A stretch of DNA of 25,833 nt. Origin: Thermohalobaculum sp038534135. Lineage in GTDB: Bacteria > Pseudomonadota > Alphaproteobacteria > Rhodobacterales > Rhodobacteraceae. Shown here in pieces: positions 16,555 to 22,966 of the stretch; position 1 is the stretch's first letter; every line of letters begins with the position of its first letter. The notes beneath the pieces were generated by a model. That model made no database searches, was not told the DNA's origin, and saw nothing but the letters and a program-made list of their open reading frames with translations. Made by a program: the position numbers and the translations under genes. The stretch spans positions 1 through 25,833 of the forward strand of contig JBCAXJ010000073.1 in NCBI GenBank assembly GCA_038534135.1, in the 5' to 3' direction.

Positions 16555-16817
16555 ATCATGCCTCTGGGTGTTGGAATGCCTTAAGAGAAATAGAATTCGA
16601 TCACAGCCTGATAGCACGTTGTTGGAAAAGACGTTAGGCGATTGTCATGCCAAATAGTGATTTTGAGGTGTAACTTTTGGATGAGCATTCTGATTATCAA
16701 TCAACTATTGCGTGAGTATTTGGATTGAACTCAAACGCGCTGACTCGGTCTTGTCGGATGTCTCGCGGGTGGGTAGACATCGCAAAAGTCCTGATCCTTA
16801 TGCGTTGGACGCAAAAC
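16555..16817. promoter_or_regulatory. AT-rich spacer between the 600-residue gene and lutC
   Basis: This divergent region, AT-rich up to about 16740, must hold the promoter of the minus-strand gene and any new promoter for lutC. I see no clear sigma-70 pair or ribosome binding site in front of the lutC ATG. CGCAAAA occurs at 14699-14705 (end of lutB) and again at 16810-16816 (just before lutC); it is too short to prove a target duplication. Confidence 0.35.
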
Positions 16818-17432
16818 ATGACTGCCCGCGACCGCATCCTCACCCGTATCCGCCGGGCTGCTGAGGGCCAGAGCCCGCCAGAGCCGCAACGGCTGAAACC
16901 ATCGATTGCGCGGACCGAAGGCGCCGCAGCCGTCGATCAGTTCATCGCCAAGGCCCAGGCGCAGGACACGACCGTGACGCGTCTTGCTTCGATCGACGAC
17001 CTGCCGGATGCCTTGGCCGATGAGCTTCGCAAACGGAACTTGCCTGCTGCGATCCGCACCGGTTCCGATCCGATCTTCGACCGCGACTGGGGCACAATCG
17101 AACGAACTACGGGACCGGGCCGTATCGAGGAACCGGCGACACTGACCCGCGCGGAACTTGGCTTGGCCGAGACCGGTGCGCTGGCCCTGTCCTCGGGCCC
17201 GGACAATCCTGTGACGCTCAACTTCCTGGGCGAGACGCACTTTGCCGTCATAGACGCCAGCACGATCGTTGGTGGGTTCGAGGATCTCTGGGCGCTCTGG
17301 CGTGAGCTTGGCCTCGACCCGCGCACGCTCAACCTGATCTCTGGCCCGTCCAGGTCAGCCGATATCGGTCAGACCCTACAGCTCGGCGCCCACGGCCCCG
17401 TGGCGCTGCATATCTTTCTCATCGGTTCCTAG
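16818..17432 (+). CDS. lutC: LutC/YkgG-type lactate utilisation protein (LUD domain)
   Basis: The 204-residue product has the LUD domain of LutC: a basic N-terminus (MTARDRILTRIRRA), a variable middle and the conserved C-terminal region AETGALALSSGPDN, LNFLGETHFAVIDAS, LISGPSRSADIGQTLQLGAHGP and VALHIFLIGS. It is the third component of the LutABC lactate oxidation complex. ATG 16818 matches the family start, but no Shine-Dalgarno sequence precedes it; in-frame upstream codons (16800, 16758) are no better. It has been separated from lutB by 2.1 kb. A diverged second copy of its 3' half lies 1444 bases downstream (18586-18891). The gene itself looks intact, but its expression may be altered. 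Confidence 0.88.
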   Translation: MTARDRILTRIRRAAEGQSPPEPQRLKPSIARTEGAAAVDQFIAKAQAQDTTVTRLASIDDLPDALADELRKRNLPAAIRTGSDPIFDRDWGTIERTTGPGRIEEPATLTRAELGLAETGALALSSGPDNPVTLNFLGETHFAVIDASTIVGGFEDLWALWRELGLDPRTLNLISGPSRSADIGQTLQLGAHGPVALHIFLIGS

Positions 17433-17492
17433 ACTCGCTCACCGTCCCTCCCTAAGCTCGGGACGGATGTCACGAGCAGAGGGTAGATTCAG

Positions 17493-18341
17493 ATGCCAAT
17501 GAGCCACGCGCGGAAGGCGCATTTGAAGACGCTGCTTCGCAATGCTGTGAAGCGCGGTTTCGTCAGTGACGCCAGCAACACACCCGGTGCGCAGTACCGT
17601 CACCTCCATCAGGACACGATGTATCGATTGGAGGCGACGGACCCGAAACACCGATACGGTGAAGAGCTGATCGATCACTATAACGAATGGTCACGGCTAC
17701 CGGAGGCAGACGAGGGCAATCAAAGCTTCTGGCAGTGGCTGGCGATCACGCATCCCCACGATGCCCCGACAGAGGTCCGCTATCTCGACAGGACTGAGCG
17801 GCGTCAATACCTCGTCCACCTGCAGGAAAAGCCGGCCTATGTCGCCCCTCGCCGGCCCGTGCCGGATGGCCAGCACATGTTTGTCATGGCGCCGGACGGA
17901 CAGGTCTATATCGCTCCGAAGGAACAGGGACGGCTTCACCATTCCTCGTTCATGGCGGGACATAAGGTGCGCACCGCGGGCATGATCACGATCAGCGGCG
18001 GAGCGCCGTGGAGCTTGTCCAACCAGAGTGGACACTACCGGCCGCCGCTTCCTTCGCTGTGCCATATGATCAATGCGCTGAAGCGGGCCGGAGCGGATCT
18101 CGACCTACTCTCGGTGTCGGTTGACGGTATGGCGGTAATGCGGGCAGCTGACTTCCTGGCTCAGTACGACGCTGCCGCGGCGGCGCACCCGGCTGGCGCA
18201 ATCAATCAGCCTCAAGCGCAGATTGCCGGCGCCCAGGTCGCGCAATTCGCGCTGTCGGGCGCGCTGTCAGGTGGCGCCACCGGTCCCAAAGCCGTCAAGG
18301 ACGAGGTTGCCGAGTTGTTGGCGGGGTTGGGCATAGAGTGA
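17493..18341 (+). CDS. IQM-like domain protein (resembles plant IQ-motif calmodulin-binding proteins), bacterial
   Basis: The 282-residue protein carries, in order, blocks I know from the globular part of plant IQM proteins. They are a YRLEATDPKHRYGEEL block (44-59), NQSFWQWLAI (76-85), VRYLDRTERRQYLVHL (95-110), MFVMAPDGQVYIAPKEQG (129-146), LHHSSFMAG (148-156), TAGMITISGG and SGHYRPPLPS (179-188), then a GADLDLLSVSVDG segment. The biochemical role of this domain is not known to me. No IQ motif (IQxxxRGxxxR) is present; the N-terminus is basic (SHARKAHLKTLLRNAVKRGF). An Ala/Gly/Gln-rich tail (228-265) may be disordered. There is no signal peptide. GAGGG precedes the ATG by about nine bases, and a small hairpin (17443-17465) separates it from lutC. 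Assignment is from memory of the family pattern. Confidence 0.75.
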   Translation: MPMSHARKAHLKTLLRNAVKRGFVSDASNTPGAQYRHLHQDTMYRLEATDPKHRYGEELIDHYNEWSRLPEADEGNQSFWQWLAITHPHDAPTEVRYLDRTERRQYLVHLQEKPAYVAPRRPVPDGQHMFVMAPDGQVYIAPKEQGRLHHSSFMAGHKVRTAGMITISGGAPWSLSNQSGHYRPPLPSLCHMINALKRAGADLDLLSVSVDGMAVMRAADFLAQYDAAAAAHPAGAINQPQAQIAGAQVAQFALSGALSGGATGPKAVKDEVAELLAGLGIE

Positions 18342-18360
18342 TGCGCGTCCCGCAAGACTG

Positions 18361-18588
18361 CTCCAGCCGGATCTTCGCCTCGACACGGCGGTTTATGGCG
18401 GCGAGGGGATCGTCGACGCGGGGACTGGTTTCACCGAAACCCTTCGCGGTCAGACGTGACATTGGAACGCCAAGGGTCTCGAGATAGGCGACCGCGGCAT
18501 CGGCACGCCGGTTCGACAGCTCGAGATTGAAGGCCTCGGAGCCGCGCGCATCCGTGTGGCCGTCGATGGTGAAGGTTAGCGACGACAA
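18361..18588 (-). pseudogene. OmpA C-terminal domain remnant
   Basis: The minus strand encodes part of an OmpA-type peptidoglycan-binding domain: LTFTIDGHTDARGSEAFN, LSNRRADAAVAYLETLGV, LTAKGFGETSPRVDDP and AINRRVEAKIRL. After that, the frame runs into the antisense of the IQM-like gene and stops at 18295. Its 5' side is cut off at about 18585, exactly where similarity to lutC begins on the other strand. It lacks the N-terminal half, signal peptide and start of a real OmpA-family protein. About half of the residues match the intact OmpA-family gene downstream, so it is a different, older paralogue or allele, not a recent copy. Confidence 0.8.
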
Positions 18589-18891
18589 CTGCGTGCGCGA
18601 CATCGCCTGGCCGAGACCGGTGCGCTCGCCCTGTCCTCGGGCCCGGACAATCCGGTGACACTCAATTTCCTGGGCGAGACGCACTTTGCCGTCATAGACG
18701 CCAGCACGATCGTTGGTGGGTTCGAGGATCTCTGGGCGCGCTGGCGTAAGCTTGGCCTCAATCCGCGCACGCTCAACCTGATCTCTGGCCCGTCCAGGTC
18801 AGCCGATATCGGTCAAACCTTGCAGCTTGGCGCGCACGGGCCAGTCGCCCTGCACATCTTTATTGTCGGGGTCTCGGAACCGCTGCCTTGA
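18586..18891 (+). pseudogene. Partial second copy of lutC (3' half only)
   Basis: This segment repeats 17142-17432 at a constant offset of 1444 bases without indels. It encodes the C-terminal LutC blocks (LAETGALALSS, LNFLGETHFAVIDAS, LISGPSRSADIGQTLQLGAHGP) and ends in ALHIFIVGVSEPLP. There is no start codon or ribosome binding site, and an in-frame TAG lies at 18577. Identity is uneven: 73 bases (18667-18739) and 53 bases (18763-18815) are identical to lutC, while the ends differ often. Its end overlaps the stop of the intact OmpA-family gene by 32 bases in convergent orientation. Confidence 0.9.
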
Positions 18892-19525
18892 CGCTGATCT
18901 CCCGGATCTCGACACGGCGGTTTACCGGCGAATTGGGATCATCGGCGACAGGCAGGCTCTCCCCAAAGCCGCGGGAGAACAGCCGATGCGGTTCGATCCC
19001 CTGGGTCAGGAGATAGGCGCGGATCGCCTCGGCTCGCTCGATCGACAGCGACACATTCAACGCGTCGTCACCTTTCGCGTCAGAGTGCCCGGCGATCAGG
19101 AATTGCTTCTCCACCAGTTTGCTGTTCTTCAGCGCCTGCGCGAGTTCGTCGAGTGTCGCGCGGATATCGAGGCTGATGTCGGCCGACCCTGCGGGAAACG
19201 TGATCAAAAGATCGAACCCGGTCGGCGCGGTCGATCGGGTCTTCGCGCAAGGTGCGCTCCCGCTCAGACATCCTTGACGGGCCGAGCGTTTGATCAGGCC
19301 AATCTGCTGCAGGCATTCGTCGCCGGACGCGCAATCCTGCGGCGTCACGATGCGCATCGGACACCCGGCGCCTGGGCATTCGCCGTCTCCGTCGATGAAG
19401 AATTCGACAAACGCCTGCGATGAAAACTTCGCTTCGGCGTGCGCTGGAATGGACAGCGGGGCCACGCAGAGAATCAATGTCGCGCAGATCGCCTTCACCT
19501 GATCCTCAATTCTTTTCTCAAACAT
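18860..19525 (-). CDS. Exported Cys-rich OmpA-family (peptidoglycan-binding) protein
   Basis: The 221-residue product has a Sec signal peptide (about 1-30, LCVAPLSIPAHA). A cysteine-rich segment (C50, C55, C65, C71, C86, C93) is probably disulfide-bonded. An OmpA C-terminal domain spans about 105-208, with IAGHSDAKGDDALNVSLS, ERAEAIRAYLLTQGI, FSRGFGES and VNRRVEIRE, the features that bind diaminopimelate in peptidoglycan. No beta-barrel is present, so it is a soluble periplasmic or cell-wall anchor protein. The ATG at 19525 has GGGTGG upstream; an earlier in-frame ATG (19555) is possible. It overlaps the end of the upstream membrane protein gene by 31 bases, suggesting co-expression. Confidence 0.85.
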   Translation of the reverse strand: MFEKRIEDQVKAICATLILCVAPLSIPAHAEAKFSSQAFVEFFIDGDGECPGAGCPMRIVTPQDCASGDECLQQIGLIKRSARQGCLSGSAPCAKTRSTAPTGFDLLITFPAGSADISLDIRATLDELAQALKNSKLVEKQFLIAGHSDAKGDDALNVSLSIERAEAIRAYLLTQGIEPHRLFSRGFGESLPVADDPNSPVNRRVEIREISVKAAVPRPRQ

Positions 19526-20055
19526 TGGACCACCCTTTCCTCCCAATCTTGCCACTCGCTAATCGTCGGGAGTTCGTCGACAGTTTTGGTTCCATTGGCT
19601 TCATCCCATCTCATAAAATCTTCTATCTCACTACGGCTTTTCGCGGAAAAGTATAATTTAGCCCGGGCAAATTCACTTATCAGTGTGTCCCGGTAATCGT
19701 TACGTTGTAGAACGAATTGCTCCTTCCGGTTCATTTCGCGTTCAGACAATTTCCGCCTCTTTTCCAGGCGTGCGATCGAGATCAGGCGACGCCAGGCGGC
19801 AATGTACAAGCTGAAGTGCTCCGCGATCTCTTCGTAGAGCTTGATCTTGTGCTCGCCCAGCGCCTTGCCGCGATTGTACTGCGCCTGCCATCGCGGGAAC
19901 AGGATTGAAGCAAATAGGCCGCCGACCATGATCGTCAAAACCGGCGGGCCCCAACTTTCGATCACGAGATAGGCGATCGAGCTCTTGCTGATCTCTTCGA
20001 AGAGAAAGTCCACCAATGCCTCTAACAATTCACGGGCAATCGAGCCCTTTGCCAT
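19495..20055 (-). CDS. Membrane-anchored protein with one N-terminal helix, unknown
   Basis: The frame is open from 20325, but the upstream part is antisense to the next gene. The ATG at 20055 (MAKGSIARELLEALVDFLFEE) is the likely start, although no clear ribosome binding site precedes it. The 186-residue product has one hydrophobic helix at about 28-55 (YLVIESWGPPVLTIMVGGLF) and then a long charged helical region with coiled-coil character (KALGEHKIKLYEEIAEH, RLEKRRKLSEREMNRKEQF). I recognise no family. Its 3' end overlaps the OmpA-family gene start by 31 bases, so the two may form a membrane-to-cell-wall pair; that is inference. The region from 19600 to 20060 is lower in GC than the gene on the other side. 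Confidence 0.65.
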   Translation of the reverse strand: MAKGSIARELLEALVDFLFEEISKSSIAYLVIESWGPPVLTIMVGGLFASILFPRWQAQYNRGKALGEHKIKLYEEIAEHFSLYIAAWRRLISIARLEKRRKLSEREMNRKEQFVLQRNDYRDTLISEFARAKLYFSAKSRSEIEDFMRWDEANGTKTVDELPTISEWQDWEERVVQCLRKELRIR

Positions 20056-20175
20056 AAATCGATCAACGCAAAATTTTCTTTCATTTCGTATGGCTTGGCA
20101 ATAGACGATTCGCCCTGTCGGCCCATGCAGAACGTAATCAACCGGCTGACACTCGCTGAGCCAGAAGGGTTGCGC

Positions 20176-20955
20176 ATGGACATCCACGTCACCTACGAGC
20201 GTCCCGACCATGACGATCCGCAAACTGGCCCGGTCCGTGTCGGCTGGTTGTTGACCGACCGCAAGGGCGGCATCGTCTTCGACCCGCCGGAACGCGTCCG
20301 TTCGGTCGAGATGAACAAGACGCACGCCAAATCAGCCAGTCGATGCCCGGCGGTGATCAATCTGGAAAGCCGGTACTTCGTGGTGAAGTGCCCGTTCGAT
20401 CTGCACATCGCTTTCACGCGCGACAAGGATGGCAAACCGGCCCTGCGCAATCTGGCGGGCGATGCCTCGCCGGTGCGTGCCAAGAAGCTGAGCCAGCACC
20501 TGCACGTGACGTCCGAGAAGGAGTGGCGCTATCCGGATCGCCCGACGATCCAGCTGTCGCTGCCCTATCTCTTTATCGCGGACGAGCCTGTTTGCATGTC
20601 CCAGGTCTCGCCGTTCATGCATTACAGCAAGGATCCTTTGCCGGGCACGATCTTTGGCGGGCGGTTTCCCATCAACCTCTGGCCGCGCCCGTTGATGTGG
20701 GCGTTCGAATGGCACGAGCCCGATAAACCCATCAAGCTCTCGCGCGGGGAGCCACTGTTCTATGCACTGTTCGAGACCAGTCCTCAGGACCGTCCGGTGC
20801 AGGTGATCGAAGCCGACGTGACGCCCGAACTGCAGGAGTACCTCGATCTCGTCTCGGGGGCTGTGAACTACGTGAACCAGACCTTCAGCCTGTTCAAGGC
20901 GGCCGAGGAGCGGCGCCCCGCGAAGCTGGTCACACCCCGGAAGGGCACCGCATGA
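20176..20955 (+). CDS. Conserved hypothetical protein (Rhodobacteraceae type)
   Basis: No function is recognised. The ATG at 20176 follows AGAAGG with an eight-base spacer; in-frame ATGs at 20095 and 20125 exist but overlap the neighbour's promoter region. The 259-residue product is soluble, without signal peptide. It has segments that look strongly conserved in type: HAKSASRCPAVINLESRYFV, FDLHIAFTRDKDGKPALRNL, WRYPDRPTIQLSLPYLFIAD, PLPGTIFGGRFPINLWPRP, MWAFEWHEPDKP and NYVNQTFSLFKAAEERRP. I recall similar hypothetical proteins in marine Rhodobacteraceae but no assigned role. It overlaps the next gene (GCATGA), which indicates translational coupling. Confidence 0.8.
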   Translation: MDIHVTYERPDHDDPQTGPVRVGWLLTDRKGGIVFDPPERVRSVEMNKTHAKSASRCPAVINLESRYFVVKCPFDLHIAFTRDKDGKPALRNLAGDASPVRAKKLSQHLHVTSEKEWRYPDRPTIQLSLPYLFIADEPVCMSQVSPFMHYSKDPLPGTIFGGRFPINLWPRPLMWAFEWHEPDKPIKLSRGEPLFYALFETSPQDRPVQVIEADVTPELQEYLDLVSGAVNYVNQTFSLFKAAEERRPAKLVTPRKGTA

Positions 20956-21557
20956 CGGACAGCGCCGTCCCGCGCCGTGCGTCCGGTTTCAGGGAGCAGC
21001 AAGGGCTGGGTCTGGGCGCCCTGTTGCGCAGGATGGCCCGACGATTTTCAAGCCGACAGGCCGCTGATGCAAAGGACGGTCTCTCGCTAATGGCCGCAGA
21101 CATCTCAGCGTGCGACAGCGGGACCGAGCTTTCATCCGGGCTGAAGCTGTTTCACGATGCCGCGTGGCACAGGCCAGGCGTGGGAAAGACAGCCAACGGT
21201 GTGCGGATGGACAGTGCCGCGTTCGATGGCAGCTACGTATCCCTGGCCATCGATCTTCCGGCCGATCAGGCGGCACGAATCCGCGTGGGCACGGAACTGG
21301 TCGTGGCTTTCTCCGCACAGTCGGACCGGGCCTTGCCCGTGTTTCTGCGGGCGCACTTCCGCAACGACGACGGGAGCGAGGTCCTGCACGATCTGATCGT
21401 GATCGAGGCGGGCGCCCGTTCGGTCCGGTTCAATCTCGATGGATTGCGCATTCCGATCGACAAACCGACGACGGCATGGGTCGACTTGATCCTGTCAGAC
21501 CCCACGGGCACCGAAGTATCGATCGACGGCATCCGGCTGGATGTCCGGCGGCAATGA
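20952..21557 (+). CDS. Hypothetical protein with a beta-rich C-terminal domain (possibly DUF6478-like)
   Basis: The 201-residue product starts in the ATGA overlap with the previous gene. The N-terminus is basic and amphipathic (LGALLRRMARRFSSRQA, about 21-37). From about 55 on, the alternating pattern suggests a beta-sandwich (FDGSYVSLAIDLPADQAARI, TELVVAFSAQSDRALPVFLR, DLIVIEAGARSVRFNLDG, WVDLILSDPTGTEVSIDGIR), like carbohydrate-binding-type folds. No catalytic motif is visible. I associate this pattern with a domain of unknown function in Rhodobacteraceae, but the name is uncertain. It ends eight bases from the convergent arsJ stop. Confidence 0.78.
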   Translation: MTDSAVPRRASGFREQQGLGLGALLRRMARRFSSRQAADAKDGLSLMAADISACDSGTELSSGLKLFHDAAWHRPGVGKTANGVRMDSAAFDGSYVSLAIDLPADQAARIRVGTELVVAFSAQSDRALPVFLRAHFRNDDGSEVLHDLIVIEAGARSVRFNLDGLRIPIDKPTTAWVDLILSDPTGTEVSIDGIRLDVRRQ

Positions 21558-21565
21558 CGCGGTGC

Positions 21566-22816
21566 TCACGCCAATCTGCGGGCGAAGATCCAGCTGAGCC
21601 CCAGCATCAGCGCCGCCGTTGCCAGGCATAGCGGCAGTCCGCCGAACTGGTAGCTGAGCCCGGACAACAACGTGCCGATCAGGCGCCCTGCCGCATTTGC
21701 CATGTAGTAGAACCCGACATCCATCGTGACCCGGCCCGTGCTGGTGAAGGCCAGGATCAGGTATGAGTGCAGCGCGGAGTTCAGGGCAAAGACGGCGCCA
21801 AATGCCAGCAGGCCGATGATCAGCGCTGTCGTCAGCGCGGCCGATGGCACCAGGATCAGCGCGAGCCCCGCCAGGATCGCGGGAAGGATCGCCAGTAGCC
21901 CGACCCAAAGCTGTGCCAGCCCGATAATCTCGACCACGGGCTTGGTGCGCGCCTTCAGGATCTTCGGGGCCGCTGCCTGCACGGCGCCGTATCCGATCAC
22001 CCAAATGGCCATGAATGTCCCGATCTGGAAGAACGCCGCACGGTTTCCGGCTTCGGAGCCATCCGAGAGGACTGCGTAGAAATAGAGCGGTATTCCAACG
22101 ACGAACCAGGTGTCGCGGGCGCCGAACAGGAACATCCGTGCCGCGCTCAACAGGTTGATGTTGCGGTCCTTCGACCAGACCTCGGCGAACTTGGCTTTCT
22201 TCGACCCGCGCGGCAGACCCGGCGGCATGAAGGCAGCAACGGCAACGAGGATGGCGATCAAGACGCCAGCCATTGCCAGGACCGAGGTTTCGAACCCGGC
22301 CACACCCAACAGCACCGCGCCCAGCAGGAAGCCGCATCCCTTGACGGCATTCTTCGAGCCGGTCAGTACGGCGACCCAACGGAACAGCGCGCCGTCCTCG
22401 GCGGGCGCAAGCACCTTCACCGCACTCTTCGCGCTCATCTTCGCCAGGTCCTTGGCGATGCCGGATAGCCCCTGCACGGCCATGACGAACAGGACCGAGC
22501 TCCAGACAGGCCATTTATGGTCGAGCCCGGCCAGCGCGATCAGCGCCACGATCTGCAGGCCCAGACCCGCATAGAGCGTCGAGGTCAACCCGAACCGCGC
22601 AGCCAGCCAGCCGGCCGACAGGTTGGTAACGACGCCCATGAACTCGTAGAGCAGGAAAAGATAAGCAAGCTGGATCGGTGAGAACCCCAGCGTGTGGAAG
22701 TGCAGCAGCACCAGCATGCGCAGCGCGCCGTCGGTCAGCATAAACGCCCAATAGGCGGCTGTCACCGCGATATAGGCGGCAAGCCCGTTGCGCGCGGCGG
22801 GGTCGGTCACGGCCAT
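21566..22816 (-). CDS. arsJ: ArsJ-type MFS exporter of organoarsenical phosphoglycerate
   Basis: The 416-residue product is a major facilitator with about twelve transmembrane helices. The N-terminus (YWAFMLTDGALRMLVLLHFH) and the segments LSGIAKDLAKMSAKSAVK and GSKNAVKGCGFLLGAVLLG are those I know from ArsJ. ArsJ exports 1-arseno-3-phosphoglycerate, made when a partner GAPDH uses arsenate in place of phosphate; the product then falls apart outside the cell. The gapdh gene lies directly upstream on the same strand, which strengthens the call. Start ATG 22816 has AAAGG six bases upstream. No arsR, arsB or arsC is in the window. The 150-base gap to gapdh contains a large palindrome. Confidence 0.9.
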   Translation of the reverse strand: MAVTDPAARNGLAAYIAVTAAYWAFMLTDGALRMLVLLHFHTLGFSPIQLAYLFLLYEFMGVVTNLSAGWLAARFGLTSTLYAGLGLQIVALIALAGLDHKWPVWSSVLFVMAVQGLSGIAKDLAKMSAKSAVKVLAPAEDGALFRWVAVLTGSKNAVKGCGFLLGAVLLGVAGFETSVLAMAGVLIAILVAVAAFMPPGLPRGSKKAKFAEVWSKDRNINLLSAARMFLFGARDTWFVVGIPLYFYAVLSDGSEAGNRAAFFQIGTFMAIWVIGYGAVQAAAPKILKARTKPVVEIIGLAQLWVGLLAILPAILAGLALILVPSAALTTALIIGLLAFGAVFALNSALHSYLILAFTSTGRVTMDVGFYYMANAAGRLIGTLLSGLSYQFGGLPLCLATAALMLGLSWIFARRLA

Positions 22817-22869
22817 GTTCAACCTTTCTGGTTCGCCACTTTCGCGCCAAGGCTGCTCTTTACCATGTG

Positions 22870-22934
22870 CTGTCCCGGGCTTGACCCGGGACCGCCTGGA
22901 ACGTGCGAGCGGTCCCGGGTCAAGCCCGGGACAG
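22870..22934. repeat. REP-like palindrome, 26-bp perfect arms
   Basis: The left arm (22870-22895) and right arm (22909-22934) are perfect reverse complements around a 13-base loop. Each arm contains CCCGGG-N5-CCCGGG (CCCGGGCTTGACCCGGG). I recall this kind of CCCGGGTCAAGCCCGGG palindrome as a dispersed repeat in many alphaproteobacteria. It lies between gapdh and arsJ inside their operon. There is no T-run after either arm. Confidence 0.88.
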
Positions 22935-22966
22935 TGCAGCGCGGGTTTCGAAAGACGCGCATACCG

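Noticed and set aside
14699..16816. CGCAAAA at both edges of the 600-residue gene as a target-site duplication
   Set aside because: Only seven bases, a third CGCAAAA lies nearby at about 16780, and there are no terminal inverted repeats or transposase.
18860..18891. Convergent overlap of lutC copy and ompA as a regulatory antisense pair
   Set aside because: The lutC copy has no start or promoter, so the overlap is more simply a by-product of recombination.
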